Shown here one piece after another: positions 1 through 9,117 of a stretch of 64,000 nucleotides of DNA; position 1 is the first letter of the stretch, and every line of letters begins with the position of its first letter. The stretch is from Nematostella vectensis (Eukaryota; Cnidaria; Anthozoa; Actiniaria; Edwardsiidae), in contig NC_064034.1 in assembly GCF_932526225.1 (NCBI RefSeq), positions 14,396,887-14,460,886 of the forward strand. The letters run 5' to 3'. A model generated the notes under the pieces. The model saw only the letters and a program-made list of their open reading frames with translations, was not told the DNA's origin and made no database searches. The position numbers and the translations under genes were made by a program.

Positions 1-1450
1 TTTCTTGAGGGGTTGTTGCAGGTAGTAGGCAACATTCCTTGGTCGCTGTGCCACTGGAGTTGCTTCTGGGTCCATCTCCAGCTTGAACTCGATCGGCTCG
101 CCTGTCGTGTCCTGGAAGCAGCCAATGCCGTCAAAGACCTTCTCGAATAGCCTGGTAATTTCTTCACACTTCGTTGTTTGCTTTACCGTTTTGATTCTTA
201 GATCATTGGGTTCACTGATACACCCTTCTGGATCGATCTTCAGCATTCCAAGCTCGTTCAATGTCTCCTTTCCTATGAGTGGCGGCGAATCCATTCTTTC
301 CCTTATCACCACAAAGCGAGTCTTTGCACCTCGGTTTTTGTTTCGTAGGGTGACTTCAAACTCTCCTTTCACCTGAAGGCTTGTCTTGATGGTCTTCAGC
401 TTTTCTCTGCAGTTTGTCAGATCTCCAATCTCGTCAGAGCGGTGGAAAAGTGCCTTGTACTGGTATTCGTCCATTACGTTGACGCTGGCGCCGTTGTCTG
501 GTTCGACCTGCGCATCCACGTCTCCAAGTCTAACCAAAACTGTACCCTTAGGCTTGTCTGATGTCACTATCTTCACATGGGATAGGTGCTTGAAAGTTAA
601 CTCCAGGTACCCATTATCCGATCCACTGCTGGAATCTTCGTGCTCTGGTTCATGACTGACTTGATGGATACGTTTGAATCTTCTTCTATGCTTGTCTTCT
701 GTTCCACTTTCTGACTTGCAACAAACTGCGAAGTGGTTGTACTTGCCGCATTTTAGGCATTGTTCCCCATAGGCTTGGCAGTCTTTTCCCGGCTTGTGTG
801 CACCAGTCTTCCCACAATAGTCACACTTGTGCCTGTCCTTCTTTCTCGCCTCTCCACTTCTTTGCTGTAATGGTGGTTCCTTGGCTTGGGTCTTCTTGTG
901 TGTTTGTATCGTGGCCACTTTGAAATCTTCTTTCATGTCATTCACCTACTTATTAATCTCTTCCTCCTGGCCAGCATTTTCTATGAATTCGGTCAAATTC
1001 CATCTCTTCTTTATGGCTCTCTTGACTAAATCTCCATCTGAGATCGTCTGGATGAGGTGCTCTAGAATCCTCTCATCTTCTTGAGTACCGAACTCGCACT
1101 CCTTGGTATCTCATTCTGGCTGCATATGTGACAATACTCTCGTTCGTTTCCATCTTTTGTTTGTTGAACGTGTATCTTGCGTGGTGTTCTTCTTCGGCAG
1201 GAAATGGTTGTTAAGTTTCCTCTTCATTCTCGTGAAGTCCTTGTCTTCCGCGCTTGGCGTCGGCTCTGGTACGTTTCTTGCTAGTTTCTTGATCTTAGGC
1301 CCTCCATAAATCTTCATCGCTCTCACTTTATCTTCGGTTGTTTTGATTTCAAAATACTCGACCTCCTCTTCAAAATCTTCAAGCCATTCCTTCCAGGCTC
1401 TTCTAATCTCCAACTGATCCGTCGGAATGCTGAAGGGTTGGATTCTGAGA
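1..1450 (-). pseudogene. Ty3/gypsy gag-pol fragment (gag, zinc knuckles, protease, start of RT)
   Basis: Read right to left, this is the front half of a Ty3/gypsy polyprotein. A capsid-like gag segment lies at about 1430-1090, including the peptide IRRAWKEWLEDFEEEVEYFE. Two cysteine-rich zinc knuckles follow (about 830-720; CDYCGKTGAHKPGKDC, then CLKCGKYNHFAVC). A retropepsin active site (DNGAS, 484-498) is next, and the approach to the reverse transcriptase runs off the left edge. In the family the products are virion coat, RNA-binding nucleocapsid, protease and RT. The copy is broken: gag changes frame twice between about 1085 and 1115, and an in-frame TAG lies at 946-948 before the zinc knuckles. 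No start codon, PBS or 5' LTR is visible upstream, so the 5' end is truncated near 1450. Protease has Asn where the family usually has Thr after the catalytic Asp. Identification of gag-PR is secure; the clade within Ty3/gypsy is not assigned. Confidence 0.85.
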
Positions 1451-1486
1451 GACTTAAAAAGAAATAAGTTAATAAGCTAAAAAAAC

Positions 1487-1535
1487 TTACTTTATACTGA
1501 AGAAGGCCGGAAGGCCGAAACGTTTAGTAAATTTT
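1487..1535 (+). ncRNA. Hammerhead-like motif with a bulged A
   Basis: CTGAAGA (1497-1503) fits the hammerhead box C-U-G-A-N-G-A. An extra A (1504) follows, then a GGCC/GGCC stem closed by GGAA (1505-1516), then GAAA (1517-1520) running into a self-complementary ACGT and a T. Stem I is weak: only a few A-T pairs form between the flanks. The extra A departs from the canonical core, so activity is doubtful. It lies just outside the 5'-truncated gypsy remnant and does not belong to it. It is probably the end of an unrelated retroelement. Confidence 0.35.
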
Positions 1536-1566
1536 ATTGGCTGACAGGAATTTTCACTCAAGTTTA

Positions 1567-1653
1567 TATATATATTCGTACATTTACGAAAGTCAAAATT
1601 ATATATATTATTATTATATGATTATATATATTCGTACATTTACGAAAGTCAAG

Positions 1654-1662
<9 letters not shown>
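1567..1662. repeat. Two-copy tandem repeat with a small hairpin
   Basis: A roughly 40-bp unit occurs twice (about 1567-1606 and 1626-1662). Each contains TTCGTA-CATT-TACGAA, a 6-bp inverted repeat, flanked by (TA)n. The units lead directly into the long TA tract. It looks like a microsatellite-associated duplication; no function is evident. Confidence 0.6.
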
Positions 1663-1739
<77 letters not shown>

Positions 1740-1781
1740 GACAACACCGACAACATTAAAAATATATATTTATATATATTT

Positions 1782-1817
<36 letters not shown>

Positions 1818-1881
1818 AATATATATATATAAAATGATGGTTGAAGGCTTTCAAAGAAAGTGCTCAATACTCGAAAGTAGA

Positions 1882-1974
<93 letters not shown>
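1655..1974. repeat. (TA)n microsatellite tracts around and inside the PLE-A terminal repeat
   Basis: Nearly pure TA runs occupy about 1655-1735 and 1886-1974, with impure TA between 1760 and 1835. The second run interrupts the PLE-A terminal repeat: in PLE-B the sequences on either side of this run (about 1836-1885 and 1975 onward) are continuous. The tract therefore arose or expanded inside the element. Reading frames through it encode only Tyr-Ile repeats and are not genes. Confidence 0.85.
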
Positions 1975-1977
<3 letters not shown>

Positions 1978-2009
1978 TTGGTTTGAGAAAAATACAAACT
2001 ACATAGGTT

Positions 2010-2050
2010 TCCCTACAGGCCTGTTTCGTGGTTGCCCACTCATCAGGGGA
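2010..2050 (-). ncRNA. Hammerhead ribozyme (type I) in PLE-A
   Basis: On the minus strand every conserved element is present in order. Stem I is TCCC/GGGA, the core box is CTGATGA, and stem II is GTGG-GCAA-CCAC. GAAA follows, then stem III ACAG-GC-CTGT, and cleavage is predicted after the A that follows stem III. Hammerheads in the terminal repeats of Penelope-like elements are established for the family. Stem III is minimal (4 bp, 2-nt loop), as is usual there. The motif lies about 200 nt downstream of the stop codon in coding sense and would self-cleave the element RNA. Confidence 0.85.
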
Positions 2051-2245
2051 TTTAATGAGAATATTCCTACCATCGTATATATACTATTAACATTGAAATT
2101 TACATAATAATAGACTGATAGTTTTAGCTAAGGCGGTAAGAGGAACAATAGCGAGTTACATTAAATATGCGGGGCGAAAGCTAACAGTGCGGAACGTGTG
2201 AAAAATTGATAGCGCGAAAATTTAACGGTGACGGGATTAACAGTT

Positions 2246-3665
2246 CTAATTGTTTCGTAGCAGGGCTTTGTTTCTGTGGCGGCACGAGGACACGAGTTCA
2301 TTGCGTTTATTTAGAGTTGATAGTTTGGGTTGGCAGATGATCGTCAGCTTTTCCTTGAGGCAGAGGTTGCAACGCTTAGTGGTACTGTTGTAGGCGGAGT
2401 GGGAAGAAAGAATGCGCCATGAAATAAAGTACTCAATCATGTTGTCCTTGAGAGTCCAGACGTGTTTGCTGAGTTCGGTGGAGTTTCTGTGTTTGGCGTG
2501 TCGGAATGATGCGGTGTGGTTTCTGTACCTGGTCTTGAAGCTGTTTTCAGTGAGCCCGACGTATGTTTCCGAGGTGTTGTTGTCTTTTCGAGTTACGGTA
2601 GCTTGGTAGATAACAGATGTCTGTAGGCAGTTTCCGTCTAGAGGGCAGGTGTCTTTCTGTCGGCAGTTGCATGTCTTGTTGTTGGTAGTGGTAGGGGCGG
2701 AGCTGTCGATCTCGGTAGCCGACGATGCGGTGATGATGCGCTTGTTGTGGTTGTCGATGATCTGTTTGGTGCTGTTCATGCAGCTGTAACTGATTTTGAT
2801 GGTGTTTCTGTTGAAGATTTTACGGAGGTGGTTGTCTTTCGGGAAGTGCTTGTCTATCAGGGTGAGGAATCTGTGGCCGATGTTGGTGCTGGTGTTCTTG
2901 CTGAAGGGCGGGTTGTACCATAGGATGTTGTTGCGTTTGCGGGTTTTACGGTTGGTTACGGTGTTGGGTTCGTAGCGTAGCGTGTAGTTGTATCCGCTAT
3001 CGTCGAGTGCTTTCTGGTAAGGTGGCGCGGTCTGGTCAAAGGAGGCTTGGTCTGAAGATAGGGCAGATAGGCGTCTGTTGATACCAGCAGGGATGTTCTT
3101 GGTGATGGAGGGCGGGTGGTTGCTCTCACGGTGGACATATTGTAGCGAGGAGTTCGGCTTTGTATAAGGCTGGTGTACATTACGTTTTAGGTCGAGGGTG
3201 ACGTCTAGGAAATTGACAACTTGTTTGTTTGCCTCAATGGTGATTCGGAGTCCGTTGTTGTTGAAGATGCGGCATAGTTCCTTTTTTAGGTTTTCGGTGG
3301 CTCTGGGTGTGGCGTTGGTGATGGCTAGTCCGTCGTCGCGGTAGAGTCCTACGTTCATATTGAGGTCCTGAAGTTGGGAGAGAAGGAAGTTGCCTACAAG
3401 TTCACAGGTTTCTGCGCCATCGAAGCTCCCCATCGTAACATCAAATATCGTGTTGCCTTTCTTCTGCCAGGGTGTTTGGTTGTGGACCAGGAAGGAGCTC
3501 TTGGAGTGGGTTATGATCTCTTTTTCATCAGGGGTGATTTCGTCATAGTTGGAGGCGAAATCGAGTGCTCTTGATAGTAGGTCTTGGCTGATAGATGGGT
3601 AGAATTCTACAATGTCAAAACAGATGAAGTTGAGTTGGTGTTTGTTTTCGGCAGCCTTGAACCAG
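2246..3665 (-). pseudogene. Penelope-like RT/GIY-YIG protein, N-terminus missing (PLE-A)
   Basis: An open frame of about 470 codons without an internal stop. It carries RT motif A (FDIVEFYPSI, near 3600), motif C (YRDDG, 3329-3343) and the thumb. A cysteine cluster CNCRQKDTCPLDGNC follows (about 2675-2630), then a GIY-YIG-type endonuclease (VIYQATV at about 2615-2597; ETYVGLTE; KTRYRNH; conserved Glu in STELSKH) and a terminal CNLCLKEKL. The protein copies element RNA and nicks target DNA. The RT N-terminal third is lost at 3665, where the frame runs by chance into Polinton sequence; the first residues of the open frame (about 3706-3666) are therefore not PLE. The body is otherwise uninterrupted, so this is the least mutated PLE C-terminus in the window. 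Very similar (about 98% by eye) to PLE-B where they overlap. Confidence 0.85.
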
Positions 3666-3874
3666 CCGCCGCCGGAACGGCAAACGCTGGCACACCTTCG
3701 GCACACACACCAGTCTCGGAAAGCAACTCTGCATGGTCGGCCTGCTCGGTTATCGGGGTCGCTGGTCTTCTAGTGTCATTGAATGGCGTCTACACACGTA
3801 GGCGGGAGCTAGCTGCCGCGTTCACTCGTACACCAGCTGTTAAACAGCGAGCTACCGATCCACTTGCTACCTAA
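3666..3874 (+). pseudogene. C-terminal remnant of an unknown Polinton frame
   Basis: The open frame entering from PLE-A continues for about 69 codons of Polinton DNA to a stop at 3874. It contains one hydrophobic stretch (about VIGVAGLLVSLNGVY) and ends in a basic tail. The true start is lost at the PLE junction. I do not recognise the protein; a small membrane-associated protein is possible. It could also be fortuitous reading through GC-rich DNA. Confidence 0.3.
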
Positions 3875-4062
3875 GGTACCGACGACGTGACCCCGCCCGC
3901 AAATGCACAGCAGATCAAGGATCGACCGCTTGCCGTTCCGGCGACAGCGCTTCGCGCTCCCGGACTATGCAAATCTCGACTGTTAGCCATGGAGTTAGCA
4001 GACATTTAAACACAAGAACCCATATCCGCACTTCCGTGCATCATATGCGTAAACGCGTATAT

Positions 4063-4305
4063 ATGTCGACGACGCAGCAAAGCAAGATTACAAAGACCAT
4101 CACCGACGCCGCAGTCATAACCGGCCTCTTCGCCGGTATTGGCTGGGTTGGGCGCAAGGTCTTGCGCGAAGACTTCACCAAAGACGCCTCCGCGAACGCC
4201 ATGAACTACGCAAAAATGACTGCCGCTGTTTCGGGTGCTGTCGCTTTGAAGGGTTACCTTGAGGACCAGAAGATCTGCCCATGTAGCATTGTACTACACG
4301 TGTAG
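4063..4305 (+). CDS. Small predicted membrane protein of the Polinton
   Basis: An 80-residue frame starting at the ATG within TATATGTCG. I chose it because the upstream in-frame extension is low in quality. One hydrophobic segment (about ITDAAVITGLFAGIGWVG) is followed by a charged stretch and a second Ala-rich weakly hydrophobic helix (MTAAVSGAVALKGYLED). Small proteins of this kind sit in Polinton gene clusters; their role is unknown. The last 9 residues, after the lysine in YLEDQK, look less protein-like and may follow a frameshift. The neighbouring frames run in the same direction with short gaps, so one transcription unit is plausible. Confidence 0.5.
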   Translation: MSTTQQSKITKTITDAAVITGLFAGIGWVGRKVLREDFTKDASANAMNYAKMTAAVSGAVALKGYLEDQKICPCSIVLHV

Positions 4306-4363
4306 GCCACGTATTAGACTCGTGTTTACGTACACACAGCACGTGAAACGTACACACTACTCG

Positions 4364-4789
4364 ATGACCTCCATCGCAATTTTGGTTGGCGGCGCCGTCC
4401 TAAACGCGACTGCATTCGTTGGTGGCAACTACCTCGCAAAGTTCCTGTCGAACGATGAAAGCCCTGCCTTAGCTGAGAAGGAGAGGCACGACAAGGCCCT
4501 CGAGAAATACCAACAAGACTATGGACTCTACCAACAGCGGCGACACGAAATCCTCGATTGGCAAGCGCAAAGTCGCGAGAGAAGGGCCCTCGCAAAGCAA
4601 AGCTTCACCGACACTGACTACGCGCTCAAACTTTACAACCAGACCCGACCAAAACAACTCCTGGAGTCAATGCGGGCTCCTGAGCTGTCCGACTACTACA
4701 TCCCCAGCAAAATGCAGAAAAACGCCGAGTTGGCGAACATTGGCGCCGGCGCTCTTGCCATCGGCTACACAGCTAGCCGCTTGCTGTGA
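4364..4789 (+). CDS. Polinton protein with N-terminal membrane segment and coiled-coil region
   Basis: 141 residues. An N-terminal hydrophobic segment (residues 3-26, including ILVGGAVLNATAFVGGNYLA) is followed by a long highly charged helix (about 35-75; KERHDKALEKYQQDYGLY, then RRHEILDW). A second Ala/Gly-rich hydrophobic C-terminus (about 120-140) ends the protein. The ATG at 4364 is chosen because the longer upstream frame overlaps the preceding gene and is not protein-like. The charged middle ending in an LDW motif resembles a small protein I associate with animal Polintons, but I cannot name its function. The frame is complete and lies between the 80-aa protein and the integrase. Confidence 0.5.
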   Translation: MTSIAILVGGAVLNATAFVGGNYLAKFLSNDESPALAEKERHDKALEKYQQDYGLYQQRRHEILDWQAQSRERRALAKQSFTDTDYALKLYNQTRPKQLLESMRAPELSDYYIPSKMQKNAELANIGAGALAIGYTASRLL

Positions 4790-4858
4790 ACAGCTGCCGT
4801 CCCGGCGCTGCATCTAGGCGGCCTTTTCCCATACTGCGCGTATTCGTATACGTATAAG

Positions 4859-5142
4859 ATGATTGCAGACCAGTTGTGGAGTGCTATGCACGAGGTAGCA
4901 GCCGCTGCGCTAAGCGAGTGACACCGAAGGTGTCGTCGATGGGTGGATTATGTAGCTTTGGTGACATTGCTAACCGAAGCCTCGAGTTGTGGCGCGCAGA
5001 CAGGGAGTGTGTTAAGAGATTTGCCAATGTAGTTCTCCGAGGGCCTACCGACCTCACAAAGACCGCCTCGGCACTACCAGAGCAGACGGCAACGGCCTGT
5101 TTAAGACTGATACACCTGTTGCAGTACATTGCCGACACGTAA
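4859..5142 (+). pseudogene. Unknown small Polinton frame, probably frameshifted
   Basis: An ATG at 4859 opens a short frame (MIADQLWSAMHEVAAAALSE) ending at a TGA near 4921. In another frame coding-like sequence then continues to a stop at 5140-5142, with segments such as GDIANRSLELWRADRECVKR and a helical C-terminus ending IHLLQYIADT. The two parts look like one helical protein split by a frameshift near 4920. The stop overlaps the integrase start (TAATG), which supports this being a real gene position. I do not recognise the protein. Confidence 0.4.
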
Positions 5143-6023
5143 TGGCGGCGAAGCGCAGGTCCGACGAAGAACTCGATGCATTACTTCGTCCTATATACTA
5201 CGCCAGAGGTGGCTTACAGGGAGTGACCGCTCTGCATGCCAAACTCCCCAAGGGCTCAGCCTCCATAGATCGAGTGCGCAAGTGGGTAAGCTCGCAGCCC
5301 GTCGGGGGCTACACACAGACACCCCCTCCTCCGACTACCTTCGCCCACTTCTCGGAACAGATACCAAACCGTATCCACCAGTCGGACCTGCTATTCTCGC
5401 CAATCGACCGCGGGTACAAGTATGCCCTGACTGTCGTTGACGTTGCTTCACGATATAAAACCGCCCGCCCACTGAGGACTAAGAGCGCGGCCGTCGTCTC
5501 CCGCGAACTCGCTGACATCTATGCAGAGGGACCTTTCACATGGCCTAGAGTCCTCATGGTTGATGACGGCACGGAGTTCAAGGGTGCCACCACGAAGCTC
5601 CTAACAGACCACGGGGTGGAGGTCCAACGGGCTGAGCCAGGGAACCACAGGAGCCAAGCTTTCGCCAAGTCTTTCCATCGCTGGCTGGCACAGCGCCTAT
5701 TTCGTGCGCAGTACTCGAAGGAGCTTGCATCCGGCGAAACAAACCGCGAGTGGGTTACTGCTTTTCCAATCGTCATCTCGGACATAAACGCAACGAAGAC
5801 TCGCATGACTGGCTATGCGCCTAAAGACGCAATAAAGCTGAGGCGCGTGCCTCTCAAAGCCGAAAAGCCCCCCTTAAAGGTCCCCTTAGAGGTCGGAACG
5901 GAGGTGTACATCGCCGTAAACGAGGAAGACCTCCAGGACAAGGGCCGACGGCGAGCCTTTGTATGCGTCGACCTTCTCACCCCTTTTGCCTGGTACGGGC
6001 ACTGGCTAAATAGATGCTTATAA
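5142..6023 (+). CDS. INT: Polinton/Maverick integrase (catalytic Glu position replaced by Lys)
   Basis: 293 residues of the retroviral-type integrase that inserts Polinton DNA. An N-terminal helical part (1-55) precedes the RNase-H-fold core. Acidic residues sit in HQSDLLFSP (Asp82) and VDDGTEFKG (Asp141/142), and a conserved helix follows NHRSQAFAKSFHR. The third carboxylate, expected 35 residues after the second, falls on Lys176 in this frame, so the enzyme as written should be inactive. A C-terminal DNA-binding segment starts at about 245, but the last 25 residues do not look family-like, so the end is probably truncated near 5985. The start is the ATG in TAATG. The frame is otherwise open, with codon use and G+C far from the AT-rich flanks. 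Confidence 0.8.
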   Translation: MAAKRRSDEELDALLRPIYYARGGLQGVTALHAKLPKGSASIDRVRKWVSSQPVGGYTQTPPPPTTFAHFSEQIPNRIHQSDLLFSPIDRGYKYALTVVDVASRYKTARPLRTKSAAVVSRELADIYAEGPFTWPRVLMVDDGTEFKGATTKLLTDHGVEVQRAEPGNHRSQAFAKSFHRWLAQRLFRAQYSKELASGETNREWVTAFPIVISDINATKTRMTGYAPKDAIKLRRVPLKAEKPPLKVPLEVGTEVYIAVNEEDLQDKGRRRAFVCVDLLTPFAWYGHWLNRCL

Positions 6024-6739
6024 AAAGGATTCTAATTTGTTAATTTTAGGTTAACAGGTTCATTCTAGGTTCTTATATGTGGTTCTTAACTGTATAATAA
6101 AATAATGTACTCAGACTTTAATACTTACACAAGAGAAAGAAAATGCCCTATCTTTGCAAGTTAAGTTTTAACTAAAGACTAAAAGTAACTTAAAGAAGTA
6201 AAAGGAATTGGGACAGTACAGGCAGGGAATGAGTACTTTTACGTCAAACCCACTATGATAGTGTGATTTGCTGATATACTTATTAATTTATAGGAATTTG
6301 ATATGCATTTCTTTATTGTTTTTAATTTAAAAGAGAATAAAATAGCACCCAGCTTTTTGTGAGGAACTTTAATTGATCCTCATATCATTTTAGAATAAAT
6401 ATGACCTCCCTTCACACCTGAAAGCCTTCCCTGTTAATCAAAGCATAAATTTATTTTGATAGTTTTGCTGTATCAGTTGTCTATCAAATATAGTTTAGTT
6501 AATGATATCCTTAGTAATGTCAATAAATACTTTTTTTACCTAGAACAAAAAACATATTTGTTCTAGGTATTCCCTAGGAGGATTGAGAGGAAACCTTTTA
6601 ATAATATTTGCAGTATTTATAGAACATGTAATATTTATATGTTTAACACATTGTGCCGTTTTTGTGGGTGTTGGAACATGATGCATAATGAAAGTGCAGG
6701 GAAGGGGGTTCTACACAAGTTTATGCTGAAAATGTCATG
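6024..6739. repeat. Gene-free AT-rich DNA with an inverted diverged copy at 30600-30970
   Basis: No coding sequence seen. About 6206-6745 matches the reverse complement of about 30570-30970. Shared landmarks are the text around the GGGACAGTACAGGCAGG run, the GAATAAAATAGCACCC stretch and the GGGGGTTCTACACAAG stretch. The pair diverged by small indels. It ends at a terminal motif of the AGCGGAGCC family at about 6740-6778 (with one change in GGCTCCGC). Confidence 0.6.
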
Positions 6740-6778
6740 CTGGCTACGCTTTTAGGCAGTGCATAAATCTATATATTA

Positions 6779-6945
6779 TAGTATGTGTGAGTAGGGAACA
6801 CACTTATATGTGTGAGCAGGGAACACTTATCGTATGTGTGTGCAGGGAAAGCTTGTTGTATGTGTGAGCAGGGAACATTTATCTTATAGTACGTGTGTGC
6901 AGGGAAACATTGTAGTATTTGTGAGCAGGGAACACTTATACAGGA
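6779..6945. repeat. Minisatellite, about 26-bp unit
   Basis: Tandem variants of AGTATGTGTGAGCAGGGAA followed by CACTTAT, roughly five to six copies. The matching array in R-B (23160-23470) is longer, so copy number has changed since the two repeats separated. Confidence 0.75.
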
Positions 6946-7814
6946 GTTTCAGGTTAACGGGGGTCCATAAGTAGTTGTTTTATTTTATCAGTTCAAATAA
7001 AACTTTAATTGATTTTTTGTTTAAAAAGTAGCTGGTGTTTGGAAAATTCTAGCTGGCTGTTCTGCAGGCCTCAGTGCCTTAATGAAACCCCTGCTTATAG
7101 TATGTGTGACTTTTTTGAAGCCCCCACCCCCCTCCTGAATGAATGCTGTCTAAACTGTGATTTCACTATTCGTATCTTATGTTTTAGTAACATTTATGAC
7201 AGCAAATCTTTAGTGGTTGAAAACTGGAGTAGGAGATAGGGATGGTGTATTAAAATGTTTGTATTTACAAAAATCTGTAGTTGCATTTTCTATTAATTTA
7301 GTACTTAAACTTAGTAAAAGTGTTTAAAGAGGGACTGGAAATTTACATCAAGGGATTTTTGGGCATGAAATGTTGGGCTCCCTTGCAGCAAACATCTCCT
7401 GAAGTCTCTTGGTGTCCAAAGCTATACTCAACAAAAGTACTATGTAAAATGCCATGCACATTTATGTTAGTCCTGATTATTTTATTGTAGAAATGTAGTA
7501 AATAAAGAAATATCTGTTCAGTATCAGTTGTTTATCAAATGCAGCTAACACACTTAAAGCTCGTAACCTCCTCTTTGCTATTGGTGGATAATATCATATT
7601 AAGCATAATAAATAATACTAATATCTCCAATATTTTGGGGGTTAGCTGCAAAAGAAGTGGATTGGGAGTGGGAGGTCTAGCATTTCATTACACTGGGGGA
7701 AATAAATAAGATCAAATAAAAGGTCAAGCATTTCATTACGGTGGGGAAATAAATAAGATCAAATAAAATATAGCCCGGACTATGCATTTTTAACAGGTTG
7801 TATGTATGCAAGGC

Positions 7815-7836
7815 GGGGGGGGGGGGGGGGGGGGGG
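7815..7836 (+). repeat. Poly-G run of 22
   Basis: An uninterrupted run of 22 guanines. R-B has only GGCGGGTGGG here, so the run is a recent expansion. It could form G-quadruplex structure or be a length artefact of sequencing. Confidence 0.8.
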
Positions 7837-7977
7837 AAAGGATATATAAAGCATACAAAGGTTAGGTTTAATATTATGCATCTTTTTTTTATTCTAAGAA
7901 AAATGGAAAACTCTAATCTTCAGGGGTGTCATACCCTTATCTGCCCAAGAATACTCATATGAAAATATTTTGATAAA

Positions 7978-8018
7978 GCTGGCTCCGCTTTTAGGCTGTG
8001 CCTAAATCTATATATTTA
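7978..8018. repeat. Terminal hairpin motif of the AGCGGAGCC repeat family
   Basis: GCTGGCTCCGC followed by a perfect inverted repeat TTTAGGC-TGT-GCCTAAA, then TCTATATATTTA. Other copies: about 6740-6778, 17553-17592, 24545-24585 and 61584-61624. In the two repeats whose far ends are visible (E1, E2) this marks the right terminus. Here it is probably a fragment or internal end. Confidence 0.65.
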
Positions 8019-8383
8019 CTTAAACTCATAACAAACACCGAACGTGTAACGTACACAGGGAGTAGGTCCCTGAAGTACATAAGGCTAAGGATATCGTAGT
8101 TATTCCAAGTGATTAAAGCAAAGCGGCTTACATTATTGATTTCTTTGACGGCATATATATTCGTTTGTTGTTTATAACAAGTTAAGGGAAAACAAAGAAA
8201 ACAAAAGTCGAAAAAAAACTAATGAAATACTCATGACGAGACGCAAACGACTTTAACTGTAAGTACCTCCAAAGGAATGTATGTATGGTATATCCATAAA
8301 ACAAAAAAAGAAAAGAATCGGTACATATCATAACTTTTAGAACATATTAGAACCCCTTTAGTACCGAATTGCGGTGGTTTCGC

Positions 8384-8461
8384 CCACGTTGTTGTATCGC
8401 CCACGCATCAAGAGTTGCTTCGCCCACGCATCAAGAGTTGCTTCGCTCACGCATCAAGATA
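8384..8461. repeat. Short tandem repeat, about 24-bp unit
   Basis: About three copies of a unit resembling TTCGCCCACGCATCAAGAGT. The equivalent segment in R-B (28057-28142) carries a similar number with different variants. No coding sense seen. Confidence 0.65.
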
Positions 8462-8657
8462 ATGTTCACAGTTTTTACATTACATTAGAGTATCATAATT
8501 CCGTGAAATACACCTTAGCGTATTTATCACTTGTACACTCATGTCATTTTTCTCTTTTGGTCTGGCTAGACTACTACACTAGACTAACACCTCGTGTTGC
8601 ACCGAATCTTTGAGGATACAGACCCAGTGGTATTGATACAAGTACTTTCTAAAATAT

Positions 8658-8860
8658 CTCTGTTTATCACACTTTACGCGATCTTTACTCAGAACGTTAA
8701 GAAGCGTAAATGTTTATCACCCTTCAAGCGATCTTTACGCAGAACGTAAAGATGCGTAGATTGTTATCACCCTTTACGCGATTTTTATGCAGAACGTAAA
8801 TAAACGTGAAAGTTTATCACCCTTTACGCAGAACGTGCGTAAATATGGATTTTTGTGCTG
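8658..8860. repeat. Minisatellite of about 50 bp built on a hairpin
   Basis: Three to four copies. Each contains an ATCTTTACG-CAGAA-CGTAAAGAT type inverted repeat with TTATCACCC between units. The matching array in R-B lies at 28345-28530. The palindromes are partly degraded from copy to copy. Confidence 0.7.
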
Positions 8861-9117
8861 TGTTATCCCTTTTGCACCTGTTACCGTCATTTGTACAAAT
8901 AACGGCCCCAGACGGACCTAGTCCTTTGTGGGAGCGTCTCCTCTGTCACTCTCCAAGTTAAGTCAGTCATTCTTCGAATTATCAACTTCTCTGTCATTAT
9001 GTAACCTATCATCTCTGTCACTCTCCGACTTATCGTCTTCCCCATCAGCCTCCGACTAATCGTCTATGCATTTGATCAACTCCCCTCATCATCACTTCCA
9101 ATATTATTCATTACAAG

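Larger units (their letters stand above)
1836..3665 (-). mobile_element. Penelope-like element PLE-A, 5'-truncated
   Basis: The 3' half of an endonuclease-bearing Penelope-like retroelement: RT and GIY-YIG coding (3665-2246), a short 3' UTR (2245-2051), a hammerhead (2050-2010) and terminal-repeat sequence down to about 1836, broken by (TA)n. The 5' edge is sharp at 3665/3666. Up to there it matches PLE-B (about 39,056); beyond it the sequence becomes GC-rich Polinton DNA. Elements of this class prime from a target 3' end and are commonly 5'-truncated, which fits. No target-site duplication could be recognised. Confidence 0.85.
3666..6023 (+). mobile_element. Polinton/Maverick fragment
   Basis: A block with visibly higher G+C than its surroundings, holding closely packed plus-strand frames that end in a Polinton-type integrase. 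Two small frames with hydrophobic segments precede it, an arrangement seen in Polintons. The integrase start overlaps the preceding stop as TAATG at 5140-5144, a virus-like compact layout. No terminal inverted repeats, DNA polymerase B, packaging ATPase or capsid genes lie here, so this is a piece of a much larger element. The left edge is the junction with PLE-A; the right edge is where AT-rich DNA resumes after about 6020. Confidence 0.75.

Noticed and set aside
1537..1794. Open frame of alternating Tyr and Ile on the plus strand
   Set aside because: It is translation of a (TA)n microsatellite and has no protein character outside it.
3584..3874. 96-codon plus-strand protein spanning PLE-A and the Polinton
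   Set aside because: Its first 27 codons are antisense to the conserved RT motif A region; only the part after 3666 could be Polinton coding.
6779..6945. CRISPR-like regular repeat array
   Set aside because: Units are contiguous degenerate tandem copies without unique spacers, in a eukaryotic setting; it is a minisatellite. The same applies to 8658-8860 and 23160-23470.
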